Notes under the pieces: model-generated | What the model was told of the DNA's origin: nothing | The model's database searches: none | What the model saw: the letters and a program-made list of their open reading frames with translations, nothing else | Shown here: piece after piece, positions 1 to 5,247 of the stretch | Layout of the letters: every line of letters begins with the position of its first letter | How positions within the stretch are numbered: the stretch's first letter is position 1 | Position numbers and translations under genes: made by a program | Source: Candidatus Omnitrophota bacterium | GTDB lineage: Bacteria > Omnitrophota > Gorgyraeia > Gygaellales > Profunditerraquicolaceae | DNA length: 5,786 bases | NCBI GenBank assembly: GCA_028717055.1 | Contig: JAQUOO010000071.1 | Location: forward strand, 1 to 5,786 | Reading direction: 5' to 3'

Positions 1-35
1 GTAAAAGAGTCGTAATTATCGATCATTAGAATCAT
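1..35 (-). CDS. Partial: N-terminus of TrpG/PabA-type glutamine amidotransferase
   Basis: Only the first 11 full codons and two bases of a twelfth lie in the window; the gene continues past the left edge. The minus-strand ATG at 33-35 reads MILMIDNYDSF followed by ACN (Thr). This is the hallmark N-terminus of the amidotransferase subunit of anthranilate synthase (TrpG) or aminodeoxychorismate synthase (PabA), where ILxIDNYDSFTYN opens the class I glutaminase fold. The family hydrolyses glutamine and passes ammonia to TrpE or PabB for tryptophan or folate synthesis. A purine-rich AAAAGGGG lies 7 nt upstream (43-50), supporting this start. It is downstream of murA in the same direction, separated by 221 bp that include repeat copy A. 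TrpG and PabA cannot be told apart from the N-terminus, so no symbol is given. The call rests on 12 residues but the motif is very specific. Confidence 0.8.
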   Translation of the reverse strand, partial: MILMIDNYDSF

Positions 36-42
36 GTCTATA

Positions 43-50
43 CCCCTTTT
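43..50 (-). promoter_or_regulatory. Ribosome binding site of the TrpG/PabA-type gene
   Basis: AAAAGGGG on the minus strand, 7 nt before the ATG at 33-35. It supports translation starting at this ATG in a reading frame of which only 35 bases are visible. Confidence 0.6.
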
Positions 51-65
51 AAATACAGCTCAAAA

Positions 66-118
66 GTTAAAACGTAAAAGAAAAACCATAACCTAAGATT
101 CAAAAAAACAAAACTATT
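66..118 (-). repeat. AT-rich flank of repeat copy A, partly shared with copy C
   Basis: This gap between copy A and the trpG/pabA leader holds no open frame. Two pieces recur beside copy C: GTTAAAAYGTAAAA (66-79 here, 3807-3820 there) and AAACTRTT directly abutting the palindrome (111-118 here, 3825-3832 there). Between them this copy has about 27 nt that the other lacks. On the transcribed strand, 101-113 reads as a T-rich run interrupted by one G. Because it follows the palindrome in transcription order, it could serve as a terminator tail. That role is inference. Confidence 0.5.
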
Positions 119-250
119 AATGTCAAAGGCCAAAGCTCAAAATTCAAAATAAATTTAAATAACAAGTACGTAATGACAAAAACTTGGTTTTGGATTCTTA
201 TATTCGAGCTTTGGATTTATTTTGGATTTTGAATTTTGTCATTTGTCATT
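119..250 (-). repeat. 132-bp imperfect palindromic intergenic repeat, copy A
   Basis: This is the first of three related elements, each spanning 132 bp from AATG to CATT. The outer ~43 nt of the two ends are imperfect inverted repeats of each other, with about 10 mismatches by hand. The exact centre carries a near-palindrome, CAAAAACTTGGTTTTG (177-192). Copy A differs from copy B (3453-3584) at about 10 positions. It begins 6 nt past the murA stop codon, so it would lie in the murA 3' untranslated region and could fold there as one long stem-loop. It encodes no protein of its own. By size and shape it resembles ERIC-type or MITE-type palindromes, but I do not recognise it as a named family and see no clear target-site duplication. 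Confidence 0.92.
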
Positions 251-256
251 AGCTTA

Positions 257-1519
257 TTATTCTTTTTCTCTCCAAATCTTAGCTCCTAATTTCTCCAGTT
301 TTTCCTCGATATTTTCGTATCCGCGCTCCAAATGATAAATTCTTGATATGGAAGTCTTTCCTTCCGCAGCCAAACCGGCAAGGACTAAACAGGCGGAGGC
401 GCGTAAATCCGAAGCCATTACCGGAGCTCCGGAAAGAACTTCTACGCCTTCGACAATAGCGTGCGGACCCTCTCTTTGGATACGAGCTCCCATACGGTTA
501 AGCTCGGCAACATGCATAAATCTATCCGGATATATTTTCTCGTTAATAAGGCTTATTCCGGGAGTTATACTCATAAGCGCCATCATCTGAGCCTGCATAT
601 CGGTGGGAAAACCCGGATATGGAAGCGTGTTTATATTTATAGCATTAAGCGGTTTCTTATAGCGCATATGTATGGAATTATCCGTCTTAACAATAGAGGC
701 GCCTGCTTCTTCCAGCCTGTCAATAAGCGCTCCTAAATGTTTATATAAAACATTTCTTATAAGAATGTCTCCTTTGGTGGCTAAAGCAGCCAGCATCATT
801 GTGCCGGCTTCTATCCTATCCGGGATAATCGTGTGGGTAGCGCCATGCAAATGCCTTACGCCTTCTATTTCGATTATAGGAGTGCCGTGCCCCTTGATTT
901 TAGCTCCCATCTTAATCAGGAATTCCGCTAAATCCTCAACTTCGGGCTCGCAGGCTGCTGATTCAATCACAGTCTTACCTTCAGCCAACACCGCAGCCAT
1001 CATTACGTTATCCGTGGCTAAAACAGATGAACCATAAACCCCGCCCAAATAAATATGTTTACCTTTTAATTCCGAAGCCTTGGCAATTACGTAACCGGAA
1101 TCTACGCTGACATCGGCACCCAAAGCCTTTATTCCTTTTAAATGCAGATCAACCGGACGGACTCCGATAACGCAGCCACCGGGTAGAGAAACCTTCGCTT
1201 TCTTGAGCTTTCCTAAAAGCGGTCCCAAGACACAAAAAGACGCACGCATAGTAGAAACCAACTTATAATCCGCAACGTAACTTGTTTTTTTAAGACTGCT
1301 TACCGAAACTACTCCCCTCTCTAAATCCGCATCCTTGCCTAATGAACGCAGTATCTTAACCATTGTGTTGGTATCGCGTAAATCCGGAACCCCCTTGATC
1401 AGACAAGCGTCATCAGTAAGAAGGGTAGCTGCCAATATAGGCAAGGCGGCATTCTTTGCCCCTGAAACCGTAACTTCGCCTTTAAGTTTTACACCGCCTT
1501 CAATAATCAATTTATCCAT
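257..1519 (-). CDS. murA: UDP-N-acetylglucosamine 1-carboxyvinyltransferase (MurA)
   Basis: This cytoplasmic enzyme moves the enolpyruvyl group of phosphoenolpyruvate onto UDP-GlcNAc, the first committed step of peptidoglycan synthesis. The product is 420 residues, the usual family length, in the two-domain EPSP-synthase-like fold. Visible family marks are SGAKNAALPI (19-28, with Lys22), TMRAS (90-94), the catalytic loop GGCVIGVRPVDLH with Cys116, FPTDMQAQ with Asp307, and the C-terminal HLERGYENIEEKL with Arg399. Cys116 is the residue that fosfomycin alkylates, so the enzyme is predicted fosfomycin-sensitive. In the UDP-binding loop SVLATDN (165-171), Leu167 stands where E. coli MurA has Gly164. 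The start is ATG with AAGGAGA (1523-1529) just upstream. The 88-nt gap after prmC shows no obvious promoter, so murA may be read from the prfA-prmC transcript. The stop is TAA, with repeat copy A following after 6 nt. Confidence 0.98.
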   Translation of the reverse strand: MDKLIIEGGVKLKGEVTVSGAKNAALPILAATLLTDDACLIKGVPDLRDTNTMVKILRSLGKDADLERGVVSVSSLKKTSYVADYKLVSTMRASFCVLGPLLGKLKKAKVSLPGGCVIGVRPVDLHLKGIKALGADVSVDSGYVIAKASELKGKHIYLGGVYGSSVLATDNVMMAAVLAEGKTVIESAACEPEVEDLAEFLIKMGAKIKGHGTPIIEIEGVRHLHGATHTIIPDRIEAGTMMLAALATKGDILIRNVLYKHLGALIDRLEEAGASIVKTDNSIHMRYKKPLNAININTLPYPGFPTDMQAQMMALMSITPGISLINEKIYPDRFMHVAELNRMGARIQREGPHAIVEGVEVLSGAPVMASDLRASACLVLAGLAAEGKTSISRIYHLERGYENIEEKLEKLGAKIWREKE

Positions 1520-1522
1520 TTT

Positions 1523-1529
1523 TCTCCTT
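1523..1529 (-). promoter_or_regulatory. Ribosome binding site of murA
   Basis: AAGGAGA on the minus strand, with its AAGGAG core 4 nt before the ATG at 1517-1519. It fixes the murA start directly before the conserved MDKLIIEGG opening. Confidence 0.75.
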
Positions 1530-1577
1530 AATACCTAATCATCAGGTCCCAACTGGAAAATTGCATCACCGGGAATT

Positions 1578-1612
1578 CATTCGACATTGGAGCTTAAACA
1601 TTGATCATTAGA
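1578..1612 (+). repeat. Degenerate 7-nt repeat tract over the prmC stop codon
   Basis: On the plus strand five consecutive 7-nt units can be laid in register from 1578. Four of them start with CATT (1578, 1585, 1599, 1606), and the middle unit (1592-1598) is diverged. The consensus is roughly CATTNGA. The last unit contains the prmC stop codon (TAA on the minus strand, 1608-1610). The tract resembles the 7-nt units in the arms of the 132-bp palindromes, but it is short and decayed, so chance in AT-rich DNA is not excluded. The rest of this gap, up to the murA ribosome binding site, shows nothing I can name. Confidence 0.45.
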
Positions 1613-2381
1613 CTTTTTGCGCTACTATTACTCTCTCTATATTATTATAGTCTTTAACCGTTTCAACTACTTTAAATTTATTTGATTCGCTAAATAACCC
1701 CACCAAATGACCGGCTTGGCCAAAACCAATCTCCATAATCAAAAAACCGTTTTTTTTCAAATGACCGGATGCTTTCAAGTTTATGCGACGGTAAAAATCC
1801 AATCCGTCAACCCCTGCGGCCAAAGCTATTCTTGGTTCAAATTGTAATTCCGGCTGCAGTCTCCCTATTTCATCATCCGCAATATAAGGAGGGTTACTGA
1901 CAATTATATCATATTCCCTGACGCCCAACGAATCGAATAAATCACTCTGGATAAAATCGATCTTTGCGCCGTTTAACCTTGCATTTTCTTCGGCCACTGA
2001 CAAAGCCTTATCTGAAATATCAATAGCATCTATTTTCGCGCTCTCCAGTATTTTACCCAAAGATATGGCTATGCAGCCTGACCCCGTCCCCAAATCCAAG
2101 ATCTCTGCCTGCCTTATTTTACCGGCATATTTCAACGTTGTCTCGACCAGAATTTCTGTCTCGGGACGAGGAATAAGAACGTCTTGATTTACTTTTAACT
2201 TTAAAGCCATAAATTCAGTTTTCCCCAATATATACTGAATAGGCTCTCCCTTTATTCTTCTCTTTAAAACGGATGAAATAAACGCCAGCTCATTATGGCC
2301 CAGAATTTTAGCTTTATCTAAATATAGCGTGGTTCTATCGCAGCCCAAAATCTCGCTAAACAACAACTCCGCTTCATTCAT
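1608..2381 (-). CDS. prmC: Release factor glutamine N5-methyltransferase (PrmC/HemK)
   Basis: PrmC methylates the side-chain amide of the glutamine in the GGQ motif of RF1 and RF2, using S-adenosylmethionine, which improves peptide release. The product is 257 residues: an N-terminal helical substrate-binding domain, the linker IPRPETE (70-76), a Rossmann methyltransferase core with SAM motif ILDLGTGSGC (94-103), and catalytic NPPY (163-166) within SNPPYIADDE. The C-terminal DYNNIERV (244-251) is also typical. The ATG lies inside the end of prfA (overlap ATGAATGA), so translation is probably coupled; only a weak AGGC-type site precedes it. Against E. coli PrmC the N-terminus is about 20 residues short, starting at the segment equivalent to DAEILLEHVTG. 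In this frame a stop codon at 2418-2420 precedes the ATG and the few codons between are lysine/arginine-rich and unlike PrmC, so the short start appears real. Identity is secure. Confidence 0.97.
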   Translation of the reverse strand: MNEAELLFSEILGCDRTTLYLDKAKILGHNELAFISSVLKRRIKGEPIQYILGKTEFMALKLKVNQDVLIPRPETEILVETTLKYAGKIRQAEILDLGTGSGCIAISLGKILESAKIDAIDISDKALSVAEENARLNGAKIDFIQSDLFDSLGVREYDIIVSNPPYIADDEIGRLQPELQFEPRIALAAGVDGLDFYRRINLKASGHLKKNGFLIMEIGFGQAGHLVGLFSESNKFKVVETVKDYNNIERVIVAQKV

Positions 2382-3444
2382 TTTGCGCTTTTTGCCTGGC
2401 TTCTTTCTCCGCTTTAATCAAGGCGTCGGAAATTTCATCAAACTCACCCTCAAGTATAGATTCCAATTGGTGAGTGGTAAAATTTATGCGGTGATCCGTA
2501 ACCCGCCTATCCGGGAAATTATAGGTGCGGATCTTCTCGCTCCTGTCTCCTGAACCAATCTGGGATTTTCTTTCTTTGGAAAGCCTTTTTGATTCCGCCT
2601 CTCTTTTGGCATCTAAAAGCTTGGCGCGCAAGACTCGCATTGCCTTATTCTTATTCTTCAACTGGGAACGTTCATCCTGGCAAGCAACCACTACTCCGCT
2701 AGGAATATGCGTAATACGCACAGCTGAATCGGTTTTTTGCATATGCTGCCCGCCGGGACCGCTTGAACGGTAAGTATCAATCCTTAAGTCATTAGGCTCA
2801 ATCACTAAATCCACTTCTTCCGGTTCGACTAAAACCGCAACAGTCGCAGTAGAGGTATGTATCCTTCCTTGAGCCTCGGTCGTAGGCACGCGTTGCACGC
2901 GATGCACTCCGCTCTCAAACTTCAACCGGCTATAAGCGTCTTTACCTTTTAAGCCAAAAGATACTTCCTTGAATCCACCGGATTCATTGGTAGCCGCCGA
3001 CATCAGTTCCAGCGACCAGCCCTTGCTGGCGGCATACTTGGAGTACATCCGGTAAAGATCAGCGGCAAAAAGCCCGGCCTCATCCCCTCCTGTACCCTGC
3101 CGGATTTCTACGATTATATCGCGCCCGGCATCCTTATCTTTTTCGGTAAAAGCTTCTTTTATTCTTTCCTCGACATCTTTAAGTTTCAGCCTAAGGTCAT
3201 CCAACTCCAGCTTGGCTAACTCCAAAAACTCTTTGTCGTGCTTCTCCCCGGAAACAAGTTCCATCTCCTGGATTTCTTTCGAAATCCGCTTCCGCTCACG
3301 AAACAATGAAACCGGTTCCTTTAAATCCGAAAGCTCTTTAGCCAGCTTATTGGACTTCTCCCGGTCGCCGAGCACCTCGGGAGAAGATAATAATTTTTCT
3401 AACTCCAGGTATCGAGATTCTAATTTTTCGAGTTTATTAAGCAT
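2374..3444 (-). CDS. prfA: Peptide chain release factor 1 (RF1)
   Basis: RF1 enters the ribosomal A site at UAA or UAG and triggers hydrolysis of peptidyl-tRNA. The 356-residue product has the normal length and order: an N-terminal coiled-coil-like domain rich in Lys, Glu and Leu (1-105), the codon-recognition domain with HRVQRVPTTEAQGRIHTS, and the catalytic loop SSGPGGQHMQKTDSAVRITH with GGQ at 231-233. The tripeptide PTT (187-189) fits the P-x-T anticodon motif of RF1, whereas RF2 carries SPF. The C-terminal KIRTYNFPDRRVTDHR is conserved. The ATG is well placed because LNKLEKLESRYLELEKLLSS matches the usual family beginning. Oddly, the preceding bases (GGCATTAAATAACC) contain no Shine-Dalgarno sequence, unlike rho, rpmE and murA, and repeat copy B ends 8 nt upstream. 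Its 3' end overlaps prmC by 8 nt, and PrmC is the enzyme that modifies this protein. Confidence 0.98.
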   Translation of the reverse strand: MLNKLEKLESRYLELEKLLSSPEVLGDREKSNKLAKELSDLKEPVSLFRERKRISKEIQEMELVSGEKHDKEFLELAKLELDDLRLKLKDVEERIKEAFTEKDKDAGRDIIVEIRQGTGGDEAGLFAADLYRMYSKYAASKGWSLELMSAATNESGGFKEVSFGLKGKDAYSRLKFESGVHRVQRVPTTEAQGRIHTSTATVAVLVEPEEVDLVIEPNDLRIDTYRSSGPGGQHMQKTDSAVRITHIPSGVVVACQDERSQLKNKNKAMRVLRAKLLDAKREAESKRLSKERKSQIGSGDRSEKIRTYNFPDRRVTDHRINFTTHQLESILEGEFDEISDALIKAEKEARQKAQNE

Positions 3445-3452
3445 GGTTATTT

Positions 3453-3584
3453 AATGCCAAAAGTCAAAGCTCAAAATTCAAAATAAGCACAAATGACAAG
3501 TACGTAATGACAAAACCTTGGTTTTGGATTCTTATATTTGAGCTTTGGATTTATTTTGGATTTTGAATTTTGTCATTTGTCATT
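3453..3584 (-). repeat. 132-bp imperfect palindromic intergenic repeat, copy B
   Basis: Same length and orientation as copies A and C. Its halves align as inverted repeats over 66 nt with about 21 mismatches, only about 9 of them in the outer 40 nt. The exact centre carries CAAAACC-TT-GGTTTTG (3511-3526). It fills almost the whole rpmE-prfA gap. Its outer end, TGTCATT on the plus strand, contains the rpmE stop codon (TGA, 3580-3582). Its other end stops 8 nt before the prfA ATG. In the transcript it would form a long stem-loop reaching from the rpmE stop to the prfA initiation region. Confidence 0.93.
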
Positions 3585-3783
3585 TTTTCTTGCCGTATTT
3601 CTTGATAAACTTATCCACGCGCCCGGCAGAATCAACGAATTTCTGTTTTCCGGTAAAGAACGGATGGCACTTTGAACAAATCTCCACTCTGATTGCCTGC
3701 TTAGTTGACCGGGTATGCACTGTTTCGCCGCAAGCGCAAACGATCGTAGCTTCTTTGTAGTTAGGATGCACTTTATCTTTCAT
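3580..3783 (-). CDS. rpmE: Large ribosomal subunit protein bL31, zinc-binding type
   Basis: This small protein of the 50S subunit takes part in bridging the two ribosomal subunits. The 67-residue product opens MKDKVHPNY and ends in a lysine-rich tail, as expected. Cys16 and Cys18 (VCACGE) with Cys36 and Cys39 (ICSKCHPFFTGKQKF) are the four zinc ligands of the C+ form; zinc-independent paralogues used under zinc starvation lack them. The ATG follows a strong AAAGGAGG at a 6-nt spacing. Placement between rho and prfA is a familiar bacterial arrangement. The stop codon TGA lies inside repeat copy B, so the insertion appears to have set the exact 3' end. It is separated from rho by 196 bp containing repeat copy C. 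Confidence 0.98.
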   Translation of the reverse strand: MKDKVHPNYKEATIVCACGETVHTRSTKQAIRVEICSKCHPFFTGKQKFVDSAGRVDKFIKKYGKKK

Positions 3784-3789
3784 TTGAAT

Positions 3790-3797
3790 CCTCCTTT
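3790..3797 (-). promoter_or_regulatory. Ribosome binding site of rpmE
   Basis: AAAGGAGG on the minus strand, 6 nt before the ATG. It is the strongest site in the window and shows that this organism uses ordinary Shine-Dalgarno initiation, which makes its absence before prfA notable. Confidence 0.85.
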
Positions 3798-3806
3798 TAA
3801 GTTAGG

Positions 3807-3832
3807 GTTAAAATGTAAAAAGTGAAACTGTT
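3807..3832 (-). repeat. Flank of repeat copy C shared with copy A
   Basis: GTTAAAATGTAAAA (3807-3820) and AAACTGTT (3825-3832) match, with one difference each, the two blocks flanking copy A at 66-79 and 111-118. Copy B lacks this flank. It may be an optional outer module of the repeat. It lies in the rpmE leader just upstream of the ribosome binding site. Confidence 0.5.
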
Positions 3833-3964
3833 AATGTCAAAGGCCAAAAGCCCAAAATTCAAAATAAGCATGAATAACAAATACCAAATGATAAAATGTT
3901 TTTTTGATACTTGACATCTGAACTTTGGATTTATTTTGGGCTTTGAATTTTGTCATTTGGCATT
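3833..3964 (-). repeat. 132-bp imperfect palindromic intergenic repeat, copy C
   Basis: Third copy, same overall length and orientation, and the most diverged. The outer arms are recognisable (AATGTCAAAGGCCAAA at the low end, TTGAATTTTGTCATTTGGCATT-like at the high end), but the central third differs from A and B and reads AAAATGTTTT in place of the CTTGG core. It still keeps a small inverted repeat at the middle. It carries a one-base insertion in the left arm that is balanced elsewhere. It begins 15 nt past the rho stop codon and fills most of the rho-rpmE gap. Confidence 0.88.
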
Positions 3965-3979
3965 AAACTTTCAATTCTG

Positions 3980-5236
3980 CTAATGATTCATACTATTTAA
4001 GAACTCTTCATTATTCTTAGTCTTTCCTAATTTCTCGATTAAAAGTTCCATAGCTTCAACGTTATTTAATTCATTAAGCACTTTGCGCAAAATCCAGGTC
4101 TTCTGTAATACGTCTGGCTTAACCAGCAACTCTTCATGCCGCGTATTTGAACGCTTGATATCAATTGCCGGATAAATCCTGCGCTGGAAGAGATTGCGGT
4201 CAAGCTGGGTTTCCATGTTGCCGGTTCCCTTAAACTCTTCGAATATAACTTCATCCATTCGGCTTCCTGTATCTACAAGGGCTGTGGCAATAATCGTAAG
4301 GCTCCCGCCTTCTTCAACCGCTCGCGCCGCCCCAAAAAATCTCTTTGGCTTTTGCAGGGCGTTAGAATCGATGCCTCCCGATAGAACCTTGCCGCTATGC
4401 GGCACAACCGAGTTGTAGGCGCGGGCCAGACGCGTAATGCTATCCAGCAATACCACTACATCGCGTTTATGCTCAACCAACCTCTTGGCTTTTTCCATAA
4501 CGATTTCGGCTACCTGTATATGTCTTTCCGGCGGCTCATCAAACGTAGAAGATATGACTTCGCCTTTAACATGACGCTGCATATCCGTAACTTCTTCCGG
4601 GCGCTCATCGATCAAGAGAACAATCATAACTACATCCGGATTATTGGTAGTTATGGCATTAGCCAGCTTCTGTAAAAGCACGGTCTTGCCGCTATAAGGC
4701 TGAGCAACAATTAGGCCGCGCTGGCCCTTGCCGATAGGCGCAAGCAGGCTCATTATGCGCATAGATATTTCATCAGGCTTGGTCTCCAGGTTAAATGCCT
4801 CTTTGGGATAAACCGGAGTAAGGTTATCGAAAAGAACTTTTTCTTTAACTTCTTCCGGATTCTCGAAATTTACAGCCTCAACTTTAAGCAAGGCAAAATA
4901 TTTTTCACCTTCTTTAGGAGGACGAATCTGCCCGGAAACCGTATCTCCGGTCCTTAAATCAAACTTTCTTATCTGTGAAGGTGAAATATAAATATCATCC
5001 GGACAGGGAAGATAATTGTAATTTGGGCTCCTTAAAAACCCGAATCCTTCGGGTAAAATCTCCAAAACTCCTTCCCCGAACATCAATCCTTCTTTTTCCG
5101 CCTGAGCCTGCAATATCTTGAAAATCAAATCCTGCTTTTTTAGGCCGCTGGTACCGTTGGCATTGAGCTCTTTGGCCAATTTGTTAAGCTCAGTTATTTT
5201 CATATCTTTTAAATTCTTTATATCTAGCTTTTCCAC
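3980..5236 (-). CDS. rho: Transcription termination factor Rho
   Basis: Rho is a hexameric RNA-dependent ATPase/helicase that loads on C-rich nascent RNA and releases RNA polymerase. The product is 418 residues, essentially the E. coli length: a Rho_N helical segment (about 8-45), an OB-fold primary RNA site with EGFGFLRS (63-70) and DIYISPSQIRKF, then the RecA-type motor. Motor motifs are Walker A GLIVAQPYSGKT (174-185), DERPEEVTDMQR (210-221), Walker B VVVLLDSITRLARAYN (260-275), the Q-loop (about 278-291), the R-loop around DTGSRMDEV, and the arginine-finger region KRSNTRHEELL. Residues reported to contact bicyclomycin in E. coli are mostly kept (Lys184, Asp210, Arg212, Ser266, Gly337). 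Walker A has Tyr181 where E. coli has Lys181. The start is GTG with AGGAGG 5 nt upstream; the coaE stop codon overlaps that site, so translation is probably coupled. The stop is TAG. Confidence 0.99.
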   Translation of the reverse strand: MEKLDIKNLKDMKITELNKLAKELNANGTSGLKKQDLIFKILQAQAEKEGLMFGEGVLEILPEGFGFLRSPNYNYLPCPDDIYISPSQIRKFDLRTGDTVSGQIRPPKEGEKYFALLKVEAVNFENPEEVKEKVLFDNLTPVYPKEAFNLETKPDEISMRIMSLLAPIGKGQRGLIVAQPYSGKTVLLQKLANAITTNNPDVVMIVLLIDERPEEVTDMQRHVKGEVISSTFDEPPERHIQVAEIVMEKAKRLVEHKRDVVVLLDSITRLARAYNSVVPHSGKVLSGGIDSNALQKPKRFFGAARAVEEGGSLTIIATALVDTGSRMDEVIFEEFKGTGNMETQLDRNLFQRRIYPAIDIKRSNTRHEELLVKPDVLQKTWILRKVLNELNNVEAMELLIEKLGKTKNNEEFLNSMNH

Positions 5237-5241
5237 AACTT

Positions 5242-5247
5242 CCTCCT
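5242..5247 (-). promoter_or_regulatory. Ribosome binding site of rho, overlapping the coaE stop codon
   Basis: AGGAGG on the minus strand lies 5 nt before the GTG start at 5234-5236 and decides that start. Its first A is the last base of the coaE TGA stop (5247-5249), so ribosomes finishing coaE stop on the rho initiation site. Confidence 0.85.

Noticed and set aside
21..30. Shared GATCATTAGA at 21-30 and 1603-1612
   Set aside because: Ten identical bases, but one copy is inside the conserved TrpG/PabA start codons and the other in the prmC end; probably coincidence.
37..85. Possible promoter before the TrpG/PabA-type gene (TTTACG, 17 nt, TATTTA)
   Set aside because: The match to a sigma-70 type consensus is weak (4/6 and 3/6) and such boxes are common in AT-rich DNA.
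348..1037. Plus-strand open frames opposite murA (348-590, 461-736, 672-1037)
   Set aside because: They are antisense to a clear MurA gene, show no family motifs, and overlap each other in different frames.
3453..3584. Complete insertion sequence at copy B
   Set aside because: No transposase frame lies within or beside it and no clear target-site duplication is visible; at most it is a non-autonomous element.
119..3964. CRISPR array from the three repeats
   Set aside because: The repeats are 132 bp, imperfect, separated by whole genes and without uniform spacers; no cas genes are present.
4066..4675. Other open frames over rho (4066-4254 minus, 4194-4418 and 4397-4675 plus)
   Set aside because: All lie inside the intact rho gene in other frames, with no recognisable protein features.
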